From the NCBI GenBank assembly GCA_035048485.1, contig CM068593.1, positions 733,501 to 797,500 on the forward strand: 64,000 nucleotides of DNA. Direction: 5' to 3'. Below are positions 13,280 to 21,090 of this stretch, piece after piece. The first letter of the stretch is position 1. Every line of letters starts with the position of its first letter. Origin of the DNA: Pteria penguin (Eukaryota > Mollusca > Bivalvia > Pterioida > Pteriidae). Below the pieces are notes generated by a model, which worked only from the letters and a program-made list of their open reading frames with translations, did not search any database and was not told where the DNA came from. The position numbers were made by a program, and so were the translations under genes.

Positions 13280-16083
13280 TAGAGCTTACCTGTTGCCGAG
13301 GCAACAGAGCGGGTCATCTTCTCTCTATCTGAAAAAAATAAGTAGATAGAAAGAAGGAAAGAAAGAAAATAAAGAGCAAGAGAATGACTTACATGTACTT
13401 AACACATAAAACCTCAGAACTCAAGCAAACAAATTAACTAATAACTGAAATTTAAAAAAAATATTATCCAAAGAAAGGAAAAATCGAAAATCAAGTAAAA
13501 GAAACATTTAGAATTAACATAAAAATATAATTGATATTCATAAACGAAATCGAGATACTCCAATGAGTATACGCATTTATTGCGGCATCATAGATGTGCC
13601 GATTTAGACCAGGAGGAGTATATACATAGATACATGTATACATCGAGACACTATGTAAACACATTCATGAAATTATAGCGGCAAGAATACAGCTATAGAA
13701 AGTCAGTGTATTACAGAATTCCCATTGAGAAGCGTGGTGACGTAATGCGATATAGCTGGATAGAGTGTGTGTATTGCGCATTTCAACGGTCAAGTTGGCT
13801 GTATATATACCACTGAGATGAAATAATAAACTTGCTTTTGAGAAAATTAAAAAAAATTAACACTATTACGTAATTTTCTTTAAAACCATAATATTTCAAT
13901 TTTTTCCTTTATCAATCAATTTCCCCTGGCTCAACAACCAAGAAGCAGAGATAAAAAAGATTGTTGGTTAAGCTGTGTTTGAGAAAAATACAGTCAAAGT
14001 GCTGAGAATAATTATAAGAATAACTAGAGCTTACCTGTTGCCGAGGCAACAGGGCGGGTCTTCCTCTTTAGAAAGAAAAAAAAAAGAAAAATATGTAGGT
14101 AGAAAGAAGGAAAAAAAAAAGGAAACGAGGTACTCCAATGAGTATACGCATTTATTGCGGCATCATAGATATGCCGATTAGGACAAAAGACAAGCATATA
14201 CATGTATACATCTGACCGAGACACTATGTAAACACACTCATGTAATTAAAGGGGCATGAAAGCCAACAGCTATAGAAAGTCAAGGTATTACAGAATTCCT
14301 ATTCAGAAGGGTGGTGACGTAATGCGACATAGCTGGATAGAGTATGTGTATTGCGCATTTCAACGATCAAGTTAGCTGTATATATACCACTGAGATGATT
14401 ACTATAATAAGGAGAGAAAGAGACTCGGATCCAAGTAAAACATATAAATCGTGGGATTCCCTAATAATTGTCGATTAGATATTCCATGGGGAAAGCCAAG
14501 TCTCTCGCGATTGAATTAATCGCGAGTTGCTGCGCTTTCCCCGTGGATTATCACACCCGTTTGAAGTCCTCTATAAGAGCAGTGCTGTGCGGGGTATTAA
14601 GCAAGGCAAACTCAACGTGCTTCTCTAATGTGTAATCCCGACGCTCGGAGAATATTAGTTTATTGCGTTCTTCATCATGAGCGGGTAGAGTGCAAAAAAA
14701 TGTTATTTTTGTTTAAGAATTTGAATTCAAAATACTTTCTCAAACTCTCGTTTTGACTCTTTGTTCATACGACGAATAAGACAATACATGAAAGTTTCGC
14801 AAGTAGGATATTTTTTTAAAATCTTTAAATTGCTCACTTTCAAATACTGAGAAACATGTTTCATACTAAAATCGTTACGGAAAATCGTTTCGTAATACTC
14901 TGGAAACGATTAGGCTAAAAATAAATAAGTTTGGCCAACCACCAGGGGCCAGTTGTTCGAAACTTAAACCGCTGGTTAAGCTAAACAGTGGTTAAAGTTT
15001 GAGAGATAATTACTTTAATTTATAAGATTTCTGTATAAAAATCTAAATTGCTTTACAAAGCTTGTTTCATATGCTGCAAATCAGTACATAGACTATGACT
15101 TTAAGTCATCTTATTTCAAATATAGTCAGATGAAATTTAATCATTGGTTAGCTTAACCAGTGGTTAAGATTTTTAACAACTGGCCCCAGACTATCATCCT
15201 ATCAAGAGAGCATACTGACACGTGCTGTAATGAGATTGTTTACTCATTTCTTTTGCTTTGAGAGCATACAGTCACTACCTTCAACAATGATATGGCGAGC
15301 AAACTATCATTTGATTGAGTAATATCTTTATCCGCCTCTATCTTACATAATGTTTCTGTCGTGTTGTTATATATTTTTTACTTTCTGTTTTCAGAAAAAT
15401 CTGAAAACACATCTCATGATGCTGATCTCGAAAATGTAAAGTCAGGTTTCAAAGACGATGACGAAGACGAGTTTTGGTATTCTATCATAGATAAATACTT
15501 GTCACCAGACCTGTCAGATAAAGAAGCACTTAAAAGACAGCAGAGTATCAAGTCTGATCTGAAGCATCTTCGTAATAAACTATTCTTCGGGTTTTTATTG
15601 ATCAACACAATGTATGTAGTACTTGTATACTCAATGACTGAAGTCAATTCTAATAAGGAATTGCTTCACTTCAGAATATACTGTCCTGCATCGTCTAAGG
15701 TTCCTTACATGGACATTAACCCTATATCTGTTGTATTTACTCTCACGTTTGGAGTTATCTTGGTTTTTCAGTTTTTTGGTATGCTTTACCATAGATTTTC
15801 AACCTTTGCTCAAATCCTTGTTCTGTCAAAATCCGATGCTCCATTGAAAGAGAACAAAAAGCCAAAATCATCCGAAAGAACAAATCATTCAAAAGCAGCT
15901 TTTGTAAACGACGAGGGATGTAAAGAATGTCTAAAAGAATCAGTAAGAACAACTGAATCTCAAATCCAGACTAAACAAGATTCACAAAAGCAAAAACAAA
16001 ACTTAAATAAATCTGTTTTCTTAATAAGTTTCATGAAAGGAAAGTTCAAAGAACAGTTGAAAAATAAACAAATAAAAAAATAA
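1197..16083 (+). CDS. Chitin synthase, 3' half, with three Ig-like domains before the C-terminal membrane pair (13-exon gene model)
   Basis: Membrane glycosyltransferase (GT2) that makes chitin from UDP-GlcNAc and extrudes it; the 5' part of the gene lies before the window. Proposed exons: 1197-1397, 1754-2145, 2437-2601, 3162-3343, 3922-3968, 7207-7296, 7644-7853, 9195-9287, 10830-11054, 11546-11665, 12102-12288, 12833-12897, 15395-16083. All have AG acceptors and GT donors with compatible phases; total 2,666 nt, that is 2 nt of a split codon plus 888 codons including stop. Visible residues 1-328: catalytic end with EDR and QRRRW, then five membrane helices and SWGTRE. 329-428, 429-534 and 535-658: three Ig-like domains. 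659-887: FWYSIIDKYL, LRNK, two helices, polar tail. Exon identities are clear. Joining the Ig exons to the synthase is inference from phase and collinearity; the alternative is an Ig gene nested in a synthase intron. Confidence 0.8.
1754..2145 (+). CDS. Chitin synthase exon: EDR and QRRRW motifs, membrane helices 1-2
   Basis: Opens with GEDRWLCTLLL, continues RVEYCAAADAYTFAPEGF and FFKQRRRWTPSTLAN. EDR and QRRRW are the signature acceptor and processivity motifs of chitin synthases. Two hydrophobic helices follow (around LFLFVTAIITPGTIFLLMYG and FLIVVIPVLFFIFTVFAL). Acceptor gttgcag; donor tacag|gtaggt; ends in phase 0. Confidence 0.95.
2437..2601 (+). CDS. Chitin synthase exon: membrane helices 3-4
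   Basis: Encodes 55 residues with two membrane helices (LAAVLSGVYGIIMMMVVIGV and FIILVAGVFVVSALLHP). Acceptor tttcaaag, donor ccacag|gtaaac, phase 0-0. The hydrophobic pattern matches the five-helix cluster that follows QRRRW. Confidence 0.9.
3162..3343 (+). CDS. Chitin synthase exon: helix 5 and SWGTRE motif
   Basis: Encodes EFTCILPGILYIFCVPAMSM then LLLIYAIGNINETSWGTREE. SWGTRE is an invariant motif of animal chitin synthases right after the five-helix cluster. Acceptor tttttaag, donor ctgaa|gtaagt, out-phase 2. The stretch after the motif (TTGKRNRSEQGASFSVGSLL) is polar, as in relatives. Confidence 0.93.
3922..3968 (+). CDS. Chitin synthase short exon with CICCP motif
   Basis: Encodes (K)CICCPKSQIDPIDEK. 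Acceptor atttcgtag, donor aaag|gtaatg, phase 2 in, phase 1 out. If the donor is not used, the frame stays open and ends at TGA 4082-4084, which would give a short C-terminus lacking the Ig and C-terminal exons. I favour splicing because the downstream C-terminal exon is conserved and in phase. Confidence 0.8.
4280..4460 (-). repeat. Penelope-1 3' flank containing the GGTGAGACCAGG block
   Basis: About 190 bases are alignable with 32150-32345 (ATGGAATAAAAAGGACAATA, TCATATTCAGACAA, GGTGAGACCAGGTG, then TTTCAA.TCGAGGA.GTAA). Both copies lie beyond the 3' end of a minus-strand Penelope-like RT fragment, so this is probably part of that element's 3' region. A shorter copy of the same block is at 4680-4745. 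Confidence 0.6.
4865..6851 (-). mobile_element. Penelope-like reverse transcriptase, frameshifted (PLE-1)
   Basis: Read on the minus strand: a basic N-terminal part (6851-6105) with PPCTCFTSKYLYPPCGHVVT and KGPKYRESRSFTW, then RT motifs SFDVSTLYTTIPH (A), GIPMGTNCAPLFADIFLYS (B) and YRYIDDVLSI (C), then SPAYGVFISQLIRYARA and a frameshifted end FYGRYGDLVRKYDVPLSRM. Three or more frameshifts (about 5968-6105, about 5400-5470, about 4955) and a 12-bp direct duplication near 5886 break it. The motif set fits Penelope-like elements. No GIY-YIG endonuclease is visible at either end. It lies in the intron between the SWGTRE region and Ig domain 1 of the chitin synthase, opposite in direction. Confidence 0.8.
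7207..7296 (+). CDS. Ig-like domain 1, first half (chitin synthase insert)
   Basis: Acceptor atttcag, donor ttacag|gtacca, phase 1-1, 30 codons. Encodes NDFPRILRRTSEKQNLKVGD then TLCLKVLVTG: an A-strand, the -VGDTLCL- B-strand with the first Ig cysteine, and the terminal Gly before a C-strand. The next exon supplies the missing W, DAGTYTC half. Confidence 0.8.
7644..7853 (+). CDS. Ig-like domain 1, second half
   Basis: Phase 1-1, 70 codons, acceptor ctttaag, donor gaag|gtaaac. Reads NPTPSLQWMKNGVLLKSS, then LNLSDAGTYTCTAKNENGTT and a closing DVNVSGAE: the classic I-set pattern (P-x-P-x-x-x-W, D-A-G-x-Y-x-C, N-x-x-G). With the preceding exon it forms a complete roughly 100-residue domain with both cysteines. 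Confidence 0.9.
8258..8382 (+). repeat. ATT/AGT/AGC trinucleotide microsatellite
   Basis: A run of ATT units passes into AGT and then AGC/AGT units. The Ile/Ser-rich open frame across it is a by-product. It lies in the intron between Ig exons 7644-7853 and 9195-9287. Confidence 0.9.
9010..9170 (+). repeat. 3' end of a Penelope-2-type element
   Basis: Matches the end of the relic at 39.5-40.9 kb: TAAGTCGGTATCGTAACCGC, ACACAATCGAATATTTTTGT and TTGTCAGATGTCTTCTGTTT occur in the same order. It ends about 25 bases before the acceptor of the Ig domain 2 exon. Confidence 0.7.
9195..9287 (+). CDS. Ig-like domain 2, first half
   Basis: Phase 1-1, 31 codons, acceptor cctgaag, donor ttctg|gtaaga. Encodes NAATTPGFKRGLLHQTLYQG then DKLTLKAYFSG, the same layout as the first-half exons of domains 1 and 3 (G-D/Q-x-L-x-x-K and a final G). 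It has no B-strand cysteine. Confidence 0.75.
9589..9722 (+). repeat. CAA then TAA microsatellite
   Basis: About ten CAA units followed by about thirty TAA/AAT units with few interruptions, within the intron of Ig domain 2. Confidence 0.9.
9900..10115 (-). repeat. tRNA-related SINE-like repeat
   Basis: Begins with a TGATTGATTGATTATT tail, then TTTGCGTCACTCCAAGATTA, GCATTATATAGAAATTTACA, CACCCGAAGA and the RNA polymerase III B-box-like GAGTCGAACCCGTAACC. The same order occurs at 47015-47290. The ATCA-type tail and the B-box at the other end imply transcription on the minus strand. Confidence 0.65.
10830..11054 (+). CDS. Ig-like domain 2, second half
   Basis: Phase 1-1, 75 codons, acceptor taatttcag, donor cttg|gtatga. 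Contains VHWNFKS (C-strand Trp), KKNISNNDAGEYICRL (F-strand) and VKATINVLG (G-strand). Three extra cysteines (GCKSS, QICEL, SNCVI) could make a non-standard disulfide pattern, since the B-strand cysteine is missing. Confidence 0.82.
11546..11665 (+). CDS. Ig-like domain 3, first part
   Basis: Phase 1-1, 40 codons, acceptor tttgtag, donor cacag|gtaata. Begins with an acidic linker (EANQVEHSENHLDIENDLDN) and ends TLFVGQKLVMKIRITG, parallel to VGDTLCLKVLVTG in domain 1 but without the cysteine. Confidence 0.7.
11945..12005 (+). repeat. Short repeat shared with 4565-4620
   Basis: ATATCGAAGAAGTACCAAAC and CGTTAAT.ATTCTCAAAGTCC are nearly identical to bases 4573-4617, next to the Penelope-1 tail, so this is likely a fragment of that element. 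It lies in the Ig domain 3 intron. Confidence 0.55.
12102..12288 (+). CDS. Ig-like domain 3, middle part
   Basis: Phase 1 in, phase 2 out; acceptor cataaag, donor tacaa|gtgagt. Encodes STPPIVKWLRNGRRLPITEE (C-strand Trp and following turn) and KVKKSDSGRYK (the D-S-G-x-Y F-strand motif). The F-strand is split across the next intron, unlike domains 1 and 2. Confidence 0.8.
12833..12897 (+). CDS. Ig-like domain 3, last part
   Basis: Phase 2 in, phase 1 out; acceptor cccttcag, donor taaag|gtaaat. Encodes YEAYNVDGSTVKEKAATIII, the end of the F-strand and the G-strand. Tyr stands where the second Ig cysteine is expected (Y-K-Y instead of Y-x-C). Confidence 0.72.
13216..13278 (+). repeat. AAT microsatellite
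   Basis: Roughly twenty TAA units, ending where the direct-repeat element at 13279 begins. Confidence 0.9.
13279..13835 (+). repeat. Direct-repeat element, copy 1
   Basis: Starts CTAGAGCTTACCTGTTGCCG with the small palindrome GTTGCCGAGGCAAC, and later holds ACTCCAATGAGTATACGCAT, GTGGTGACGTAATGCGATAT and CTGTATATATACCACTGAGA. Copy 2 at 14025-14400 has the same blocks in the same order but lacks about 200 internal bases. Both lie in the last intron of the chitin synthase model. No coding capacity is seen. Confidence 0.8.
14025..14400 (+). repeat. Direct-repeat element, copy 2
   Basis: Second copy, about 745 bases downstream of copy 1, with the same start (CTAGAGCTTACCTGTTGCCG) and end (ATATACCACTGAGATGA). 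It is shorter than copy 1 because the A-rich interior differs. Confidence 0.8.
14474..14552. repeat. Long palindromic hairpin
   Basis: ATTCCATGGGGAAAGC pairs with GCTTTCCCCGTGGAT, and CTCGCGATT pairs with AATCGCGAG around a short loop. The arms are about 33 bases with one mismatched bulge. No element is recognised. Confidence 0.7.
14946..15186. mobile_element. MITE with GGGCCAGTTGTT ends and CAG target duplication
   Basis: The terminal inverted repeat GGGCCAGTTGTT extends into imperfect inner arms (TTAAACCGCTGGTTAAGCTA and its opposite near 15155). CAG flanks both sides (14943-14945 and 15187-15189). A three-base CAG duplication and GG-starting ends fit non-autonomous PIF/Harbinger elements. 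Fragments of the same element lie at 55499-55535 and 56708-56740. Confidence 0.75.
15395..16083 (+). CDS. Chitin synthase C-terminal exon (last two helices and tail)
   Basis: Acceptor gttttcag, phase 1 in, stop TAA ending at 16083. Encodes an acidic linker, DEFWYSIIDKYLSPDLSDKE, LKHLRNKLFFGF, a helix around FGFLLINTMYVVLVYSM, then MDINPISVVFTLTFGVILVF QFFGMLYHRFSTFAQIL and a Lys/Gln-rich tail. FWY-IDKYL, LRNK and the F-H-R-F/I-L end are the standard chitin synthase C-terminus, so this exon belongs to the synthase and not to a separate Ig gene. A related but broken exon lies at 37911-38498. Confidence 0.95.
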
Positions 16084-16330
16084 TATCGATGCATTTATTT
16101 CTTGTCACTGAGCTATTCGTATTTCTATGATTTTCTTTTAGACGTGGTTATTCAAAGAAATTCAGGTGCATGATATCATGGTCTTCGTTTTTAAGTACCT
16201 TTCAAATGTAAATAGCTTTAGAGTAGGCTAGTCACCTGATCCACACTTCCTCTATTAGGTTAAGCTAGTCACGTGATCCATATTTCCTCTGTTTGGTTTG
16301 ATATTGCCGTTCAGTGATCAGCTGTACCCT
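16084..16330. other. Chitin synthase 3' flank, nothing clear
   Basis: AT-rich; a short direct repeat (AGTCACCTGATCCA / AGTCACGTGATCCA and nearby TTCCTCT) lies at about 16228-16290. No poly(A) signal can be singled out because the coding end itself is A-rich. Confidence 0.4.
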
Positions 16331-16344
16331 CGTCGCTTTTTTTT

Positions 16345-16680
16345 ATGCCACGCCATATATGACCGGGGGCATATAGTGTTGCACCATGTCATTCCGTCAT
16401 TCTTTCATTCCGAAACCTTGTCATCGCAAATCCTCCCAAACCGTTCTTCAGAATTTCACCAAACTTCACATGTAGGTAGGGCAGCATATGTAGATGTGCA
16501 TGAAGGGAGGCAACTCTGCTCAGAAATTTTTGCAGGAGTTATGGGACTTTGAAATTAGAAAATGTGCATTGCATATATCTGAACCTTGTTTGAATTTTCA
16601 AATATTAGCTCTGTGGCAATTATATTCACTACCTTAGCTGCCAGCGGGGGCATCTGTGTCGCACCGACATCTTAAAAGTC
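16345..16680 (+). repeat. Dispersed noncoding repeat (GGGGGCATATAGTGTTGCAC type)
   Basis: Contains GGGGGCATATAGTGTTGCAC, ATTTCACCAAACTTCACATG, GAGTTATGGGACTTTGAA and a second GGGGGCATCTGTGTCGCACC. The layout resembles the short repeat at 62520-62760 (TGTTGTCCGTCCGT, GAGTTATGGCCCTTGAA). No protein is supported despite an open frame at 16298-16552. Confidence 0.5.
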
Positions 16681-16949
16681 TGGGGTTTCTTATTTGTTTA
16701 ATTTTTTTTTTGTTTTGTTTTGGTTTTTTTTTCTTATTGTTTTTGTTTTTGTTTGTTTGTTTTGTTTTGTTTTTTTTTTATTTTGTTTTTGTTTTTGTTT
16801 TTGTTTTTTTTTAAATAAAAATCACTATATAGCAAAGCAGCACTTCCCTCATGCTTTGTCATTTTCTTGATTCTCCGGATCACTTTTTTGGCCACTTTGG
16901 TTTTAACTCCGCTCTTCAAATATTTGTATCTTATTAGATTTCCAGGTAT

Positions 16950-17010
16950 TCGGCTATGAGCATCACTGATGAGACATAAGTTGTCGAAATTCGCATCTGG
17001 TTCACAAAAT
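16950..17010 (+). ncRNA. Hammerhead-ribozyme-like motif
   Basis: CTGATGA at 16966-16972, a stem-loop GACATAAGTTGTC at 16973-16985, GAAA at 16986-16989, then TTCGCATC ending at 16997, a possible NUH cleavage triplet. This is the order of the hammerhead core (CUGAUGA, stem II, GAAA, cleavage site). Hammerheads of this compact kind are known from Penelope-like elements. Stem I (ATCA with TGGT) is weak, so activity is doubtful. A related motif is at 58395-58450. Confidence 0.5.
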
Positions 17011-17019
17011 TATAAGGTA

Positions 17020-17485
17020 CATATGGTCTAATATTTACTGTATATTGCTATAGATTATTTTAATAAGCTGAGCTGCCTACTCTAGGTGATAGCTGTCTCA
17101 TATTCTGCGTATGGCGGCGATGTAAATAAAATTGCCTGCTACTTCACTGATCATTTCTCACCTATGTCAATTGACAAATCCAGTGAAATGTTAATAAAAC
17201 AAAGAGCCATTACATAACTTTTACATCGCTCTTTTACCACTTTTTTCAACTTGAATAAACAAAGGACAGATCAGAAATCTTATCAATACGACCTTACTTT
17301 GTTTGTGTGTGGTATTTTGCTTTCTTTTCAATTTACTTTTTATCCTTGTTTCTGTTGTTTGTAGTTTCTTTATGTTTTGAGGGTGGTTTCTTTAAGATTT
17401 ATCATTATTATAATAACACTTATTACTATAATAATTATTATTACCATTATCATTATTGTCATCATCATCATTATTATTATTATTA

Positions 17486-17557
<72 letters not shown>

Positions 17558-18790
17558 GTTTATTTATTTATTTAGTTTAGTTTATTATTATTACTATTAC
17601 TATTAATTGGAAGGAGTGTTTTTTGAAGAAAAAAAAATCTGAAATTCTTAATATATAGTATGAGTTAAATATTAAACTTAAAGCAGGGAGTAGTGTTCAC
17701 TTATTAAGTGAAACTAAATATTTAATGCATTTAGAATTCTCTGGCATAATACTTCCAATTTCATACAGAAGAGAAAAAAATGAATTGATGAGTATTAAGT
17801 GCATTGACATATTTAAGTAGTATGTGGAACATAACCACATCAAAAAGCACTATATATCGCAAGTGAAAATATTTAAGAAGAAAAGAAAGACATGTCCAAA
17901 AAGAATAAGTATAACAGGTTAGGATTGGTGTTAGGTATTCTAAACATTTAGTGAACATTTGATTTCTATTGTCTTATTGGTCGCTGTTTTAGAGCTTATT
18001 ATAGTACTTCAGATAGTTTTTATCGGAAATATTCGGCATCGTTTTATGTTTTTTGGGGGTTATTTTACTGTTTTGCTGTTTACGATGTTATATTTTCCTC
18101 TTAGTATGCTTATGTTCTAGTATAACAATAAATCGTCTGTGAATAAAACTTGTGTTAATTGATTTAGAGAAGAAATAATATTAGAGCAAAAGAAATATAA
18201 CAATAAGAAAAAGAAACACGCCTGACCATGCCACAAGACAAAATTTGCAACCGATACGTAGAGTAAATTAGTGTGAGTATATTAAAGGCATCATAATAGA
18301 TATACGGCGGAAATAAAAATAAGGGCATTTAAGACTTTACGATGGGTATGCAGATTGAATGGGCATAAGAACATTAAAGACATCACAGACATATTCGATT
18401 GGAAGGCAGATGTATTCACAACGGAACAAAAAATTAAATGGCCATCTCCACGTAATCGGTGTGATCAACCAAGTGTTTGGGGGGGGGGGGGGGTGTTTGT
18501 TTGTTTTGTTTTGTTTTTTTATTTATTATTTTTTCCCACCTATCCATTCACCGCAATACCATTACAATCAGAAACACTATGAGAACAAGGACCAACATCT
18601 TACTCAGTTTAAAAGGCTTGGTTACACAGACTCGACTGTACTACGAATACCAGCAAGGTACGAAAAGTGATGCAGGCTATACGTTTTCTACTCCAAAACT
18701 GACGCATTGCACCATGATAATTCTTATCACTCTTCTCTTCAATACCTTTTTGTTTTGACATATGTGCCTACTCTCCCATTACATGTGCGT
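17020..18790. other. Intergenic, microsatellites only
   Basis: A long ATT microsatellite (about 17400-17560), a poly-G run near 18478-18492 followed by a T/G tract, and otherwise AT-rich sequence. No conserved coding segment seen. Confidence 0.5.
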
Positions 18791-18804
18791 AGTGCGTAAT
18801 CATT

Positions 18805-18817
18805 GTGCGTGTGTGTT

Positions 18818-18900
<83 letters not shown>

Positions 18901-18912
18901 AGGAGGAGGAGG
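18805..18912 (+). repeat. GT dinucleotide microsatellite followed by GGA units
   Basis: About forty GT units with a GGAGGAGGAGGAGGG end. Confidence 0.95.
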
Positions 18913-19079
18913 AGGGAAGGAAATAGTCCAAGATTCTAATAGTTTCAAATTTGGCAATCTATTACTTGCTTATAGAAATAAACAAAGCCATTTTTGAGTA
19001 AGCTTATAAGATAACCGGTAGTGTGCCATCGGAAAATTTACACAAAAAGACAAAATAATGAATAAAGGCAGTCAAAGAC

Positions 19080-19155
19080 CGCAGAAAAATCAAGATGTGA
19101 GATCAGTTGCCATGGAGAAGTAAGCATCCCTGCCATCCGGTCACACCTGTCATGA
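19080..19155 (+). repeat. Partial copy of the GGTGAGACCAGG dispersed element
   Basis: GATGTGAGATCAGTTGCCAT, GGAGAAGTAAGCATCCCTG and GGTCACACCTGTC match the central block of the family in order, with substitutions. Confidence 0.5.
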
Positions 19156-19429
19156 AGTCATAATATAAATCGAGCTATTATAAACTCGAAGTCATATTAG
19201 GCAGACGGTATAATGCCGTAGTCAGTGATAAAACTAAATTTATATAAGTGCAATCCATGTCAGCTAGCAGAATTATTGAGTATAAATAATAAATATATAT
19301 GCTAAACTTCACTCTGGGGCACAAAATTATATATGTTCTATATTTATTCAATCCATGGAATGTTAGTTTGTTTTGTTATTTATATCACGGACTTTCATTT
19401 TGGAGGATTTTATATTCTTTTTAAGGAGA

Positions 19430-19630
19430 AGTCCATGTTTCATTTTCTATCTTTCGGATGAGACATTAAAAACCCAAGCCCCGTGTCACGGTAGACGTGG
19501 CCCCGAAAAGAACCCTCACCTCTTCGAGAGAGTGCATTATAAAGGTGCAAATGTCTATGCAATATATCATGCTGATGTTGTTAGTAGATATGTTAAAAAT
19601 CGTGGAATTACGTAAAGCAGTGAACAATCA
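19430..19630 (+). repeat. SINE-like repeat fragment
   Basis: Shares CTTTCGGATGAGACATTAAA, CTCTTCGAGAGAGTGCA and TATGCAATATATCATGCTGA with the copies at 36220-36500 and 37640-37860, including the run toward GACGTAAA-CAGT-AATCAAT. The frame over 19373-19615 is an accident of the repeat. Confidence 0.6.
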
Positions 19631-19634
19631 ATTT

Positions 19635-19985
19635 ACTATTGCTTCGGTAGCAGCTAACCGTCCAACCGTATTCCAACTTTTCAAGATTAAGAAACCTCTG
19701 TATTAAGTAGCCGTCAAAATATGTATCAATCTTACATAGCAAGTGGCTTCGGCAACAGCTACGCGTCCAAATATATACCAACTTGCATATAATTACCTCG
19801 ATATCAGGTAACGTCCCTAATGTATACAACTTACCTATAGTGAGGGATCTTGTCATCAGATAGCAAGCTACAATAACAAGTGGCTTCATCATCAGATAGC
19901 TGTTCAAATATATTACGAACTCTCTCACAGTGAAGAAAATCGGCATCAGACAGCCACCCAAATATATACCAATTTAGCAAGAGTG
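19635..19985 (+). repeat. Diverged minisatellite (CATCAGATAGC / AAATATATACCAA units)
   Basis: Units of roughly 55-60 bases, each with CGGCATCAGAYAGC, CGTCCAAATATATACCAACT and a following CATA..AGTG, repeat about six times with much divergence. The same units occur in the opposite direction at 33165-33500. Confidence 0.65.
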
Positions 19986-20589
19986 ATATACATCAGCGGC
20001 AAATTTTCTATACACAAACCTGCCTTACATACGTACGTGTAATTGTTAGCTACCTTGCCAAAAAGAACAATGTTGAAATTTTCACAAAGTCGAGGCAGTT
20101 CCCTAACGCATGGCCGTCGCGACCAAGTACGTCAGGAGAGCAAATTCAATGTTTTTCCGATTTCGGTTTAATATTATAGTTGATTAAAATGTTAAATGTT
20201 CGCGGCACACGTTTTGACGAAACAGTTTAGCTGAAACTGTTATTGGTGATAGAGCATTGGAAGGAACCTATATTATGCATGATAAGATATGCCATGTTTT
20301 AAAAATTGGTGATTTATCTGTAATTATTGAATAACTTGCGGTGTTATGAACTAATTTGCACTGCTTGTCTGTCAGGAGCGCCATTGTTATGTAATTTCTG
20401 ATACAAGTGTTCCGCACAGACGTGTTTGTGAGGCGCCCGTCTGTTTGAATCTTGTATCTCTCCCCTCATGCCGAACAGAAGCGTCTTTTTTTACCAGAAG
20501 GTATTGAGAATACTGTTTCGAGTTGATGTTTCCAGTTCACCACATTCATATAGGGCATTGGTTTCTAAATCGGTCATTCTATCCGCGGT

Positions 20590-20735
20590 TTGTTTGGGGT
20601 TTTTTTTTTTTTGTTTTGTTTTGTTTTGTTTGTTTGTTTGTTTTTAGGGGTTTTTTTTGGGGGGGGGGGTGTTTTTGTTTTTGTTTTGTTTTGTTTGTTT
20701 GTCTGTTTGTTTGTTGTTTTTTTTTTTGTTTGTTT
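20590..20735 (+). repeat. T/G-rich low-complexity tract
   Basis: Runs of TTTTG and TTTG units with a central poly-G. Phe-rich open frames across it are not genes. Confidence 0.9.
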
Positions 20736-20905
20736 CCATGATCCTGCATTCTTAAGCTTACATTTAAATGCTGAACGGTATTTTGAAAATGTTATTGAAT
20801 TCGCTCTATGTGTGATGATTCTTTGAGAAAGTTTCAGAACTGTATAACATAATGGGTGGGTTGCTTAATGTTTAATAGATTCATCAATCATGGTTTAACA
20901 TACAG

Positions 20906-21075
20906 GACCCGGTTGTATCAATATTTAATGACTCATTAAACCTTAATTAAACTTAAAATATTTAATGTATCATTAAATTCTGTTGTATCAATATCTAATA
21001 ACTGGTTTAGTTCATTAAAGCCTCATTAAACCGTCATTAAAGTTGATATATTTAATGAAGCATTTGGGCTTCATT
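20906..21075. repeat. Left end of the Harbinger element with CATTAAA cluster
   Basis: Many copies of TCATTAAA/TTTAATGA-like words in both orientations between the terminal repeat and the transposase ATG. Such subterminal words are the likely binding sites of the Myb-like protein. TTGTATCAATAT also recurs internally at about 20983. Confidence 0.7.
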
Positions 21076-21090
21076 AACTACACATTAAAT

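Noticed and set aside
16298..16552. 84-residue plus-strand frame
   Set aside because: It lies in a dispersed noncoding repeat and resembles no protein.
18478..18492. G-runs here and at about 22275, 28566, 51240 and 63640 (C-run) as G-quadruplex signals
   Set aside because: Single homopolymer runs, prone to sequencing error; nothing in the context suggests function.
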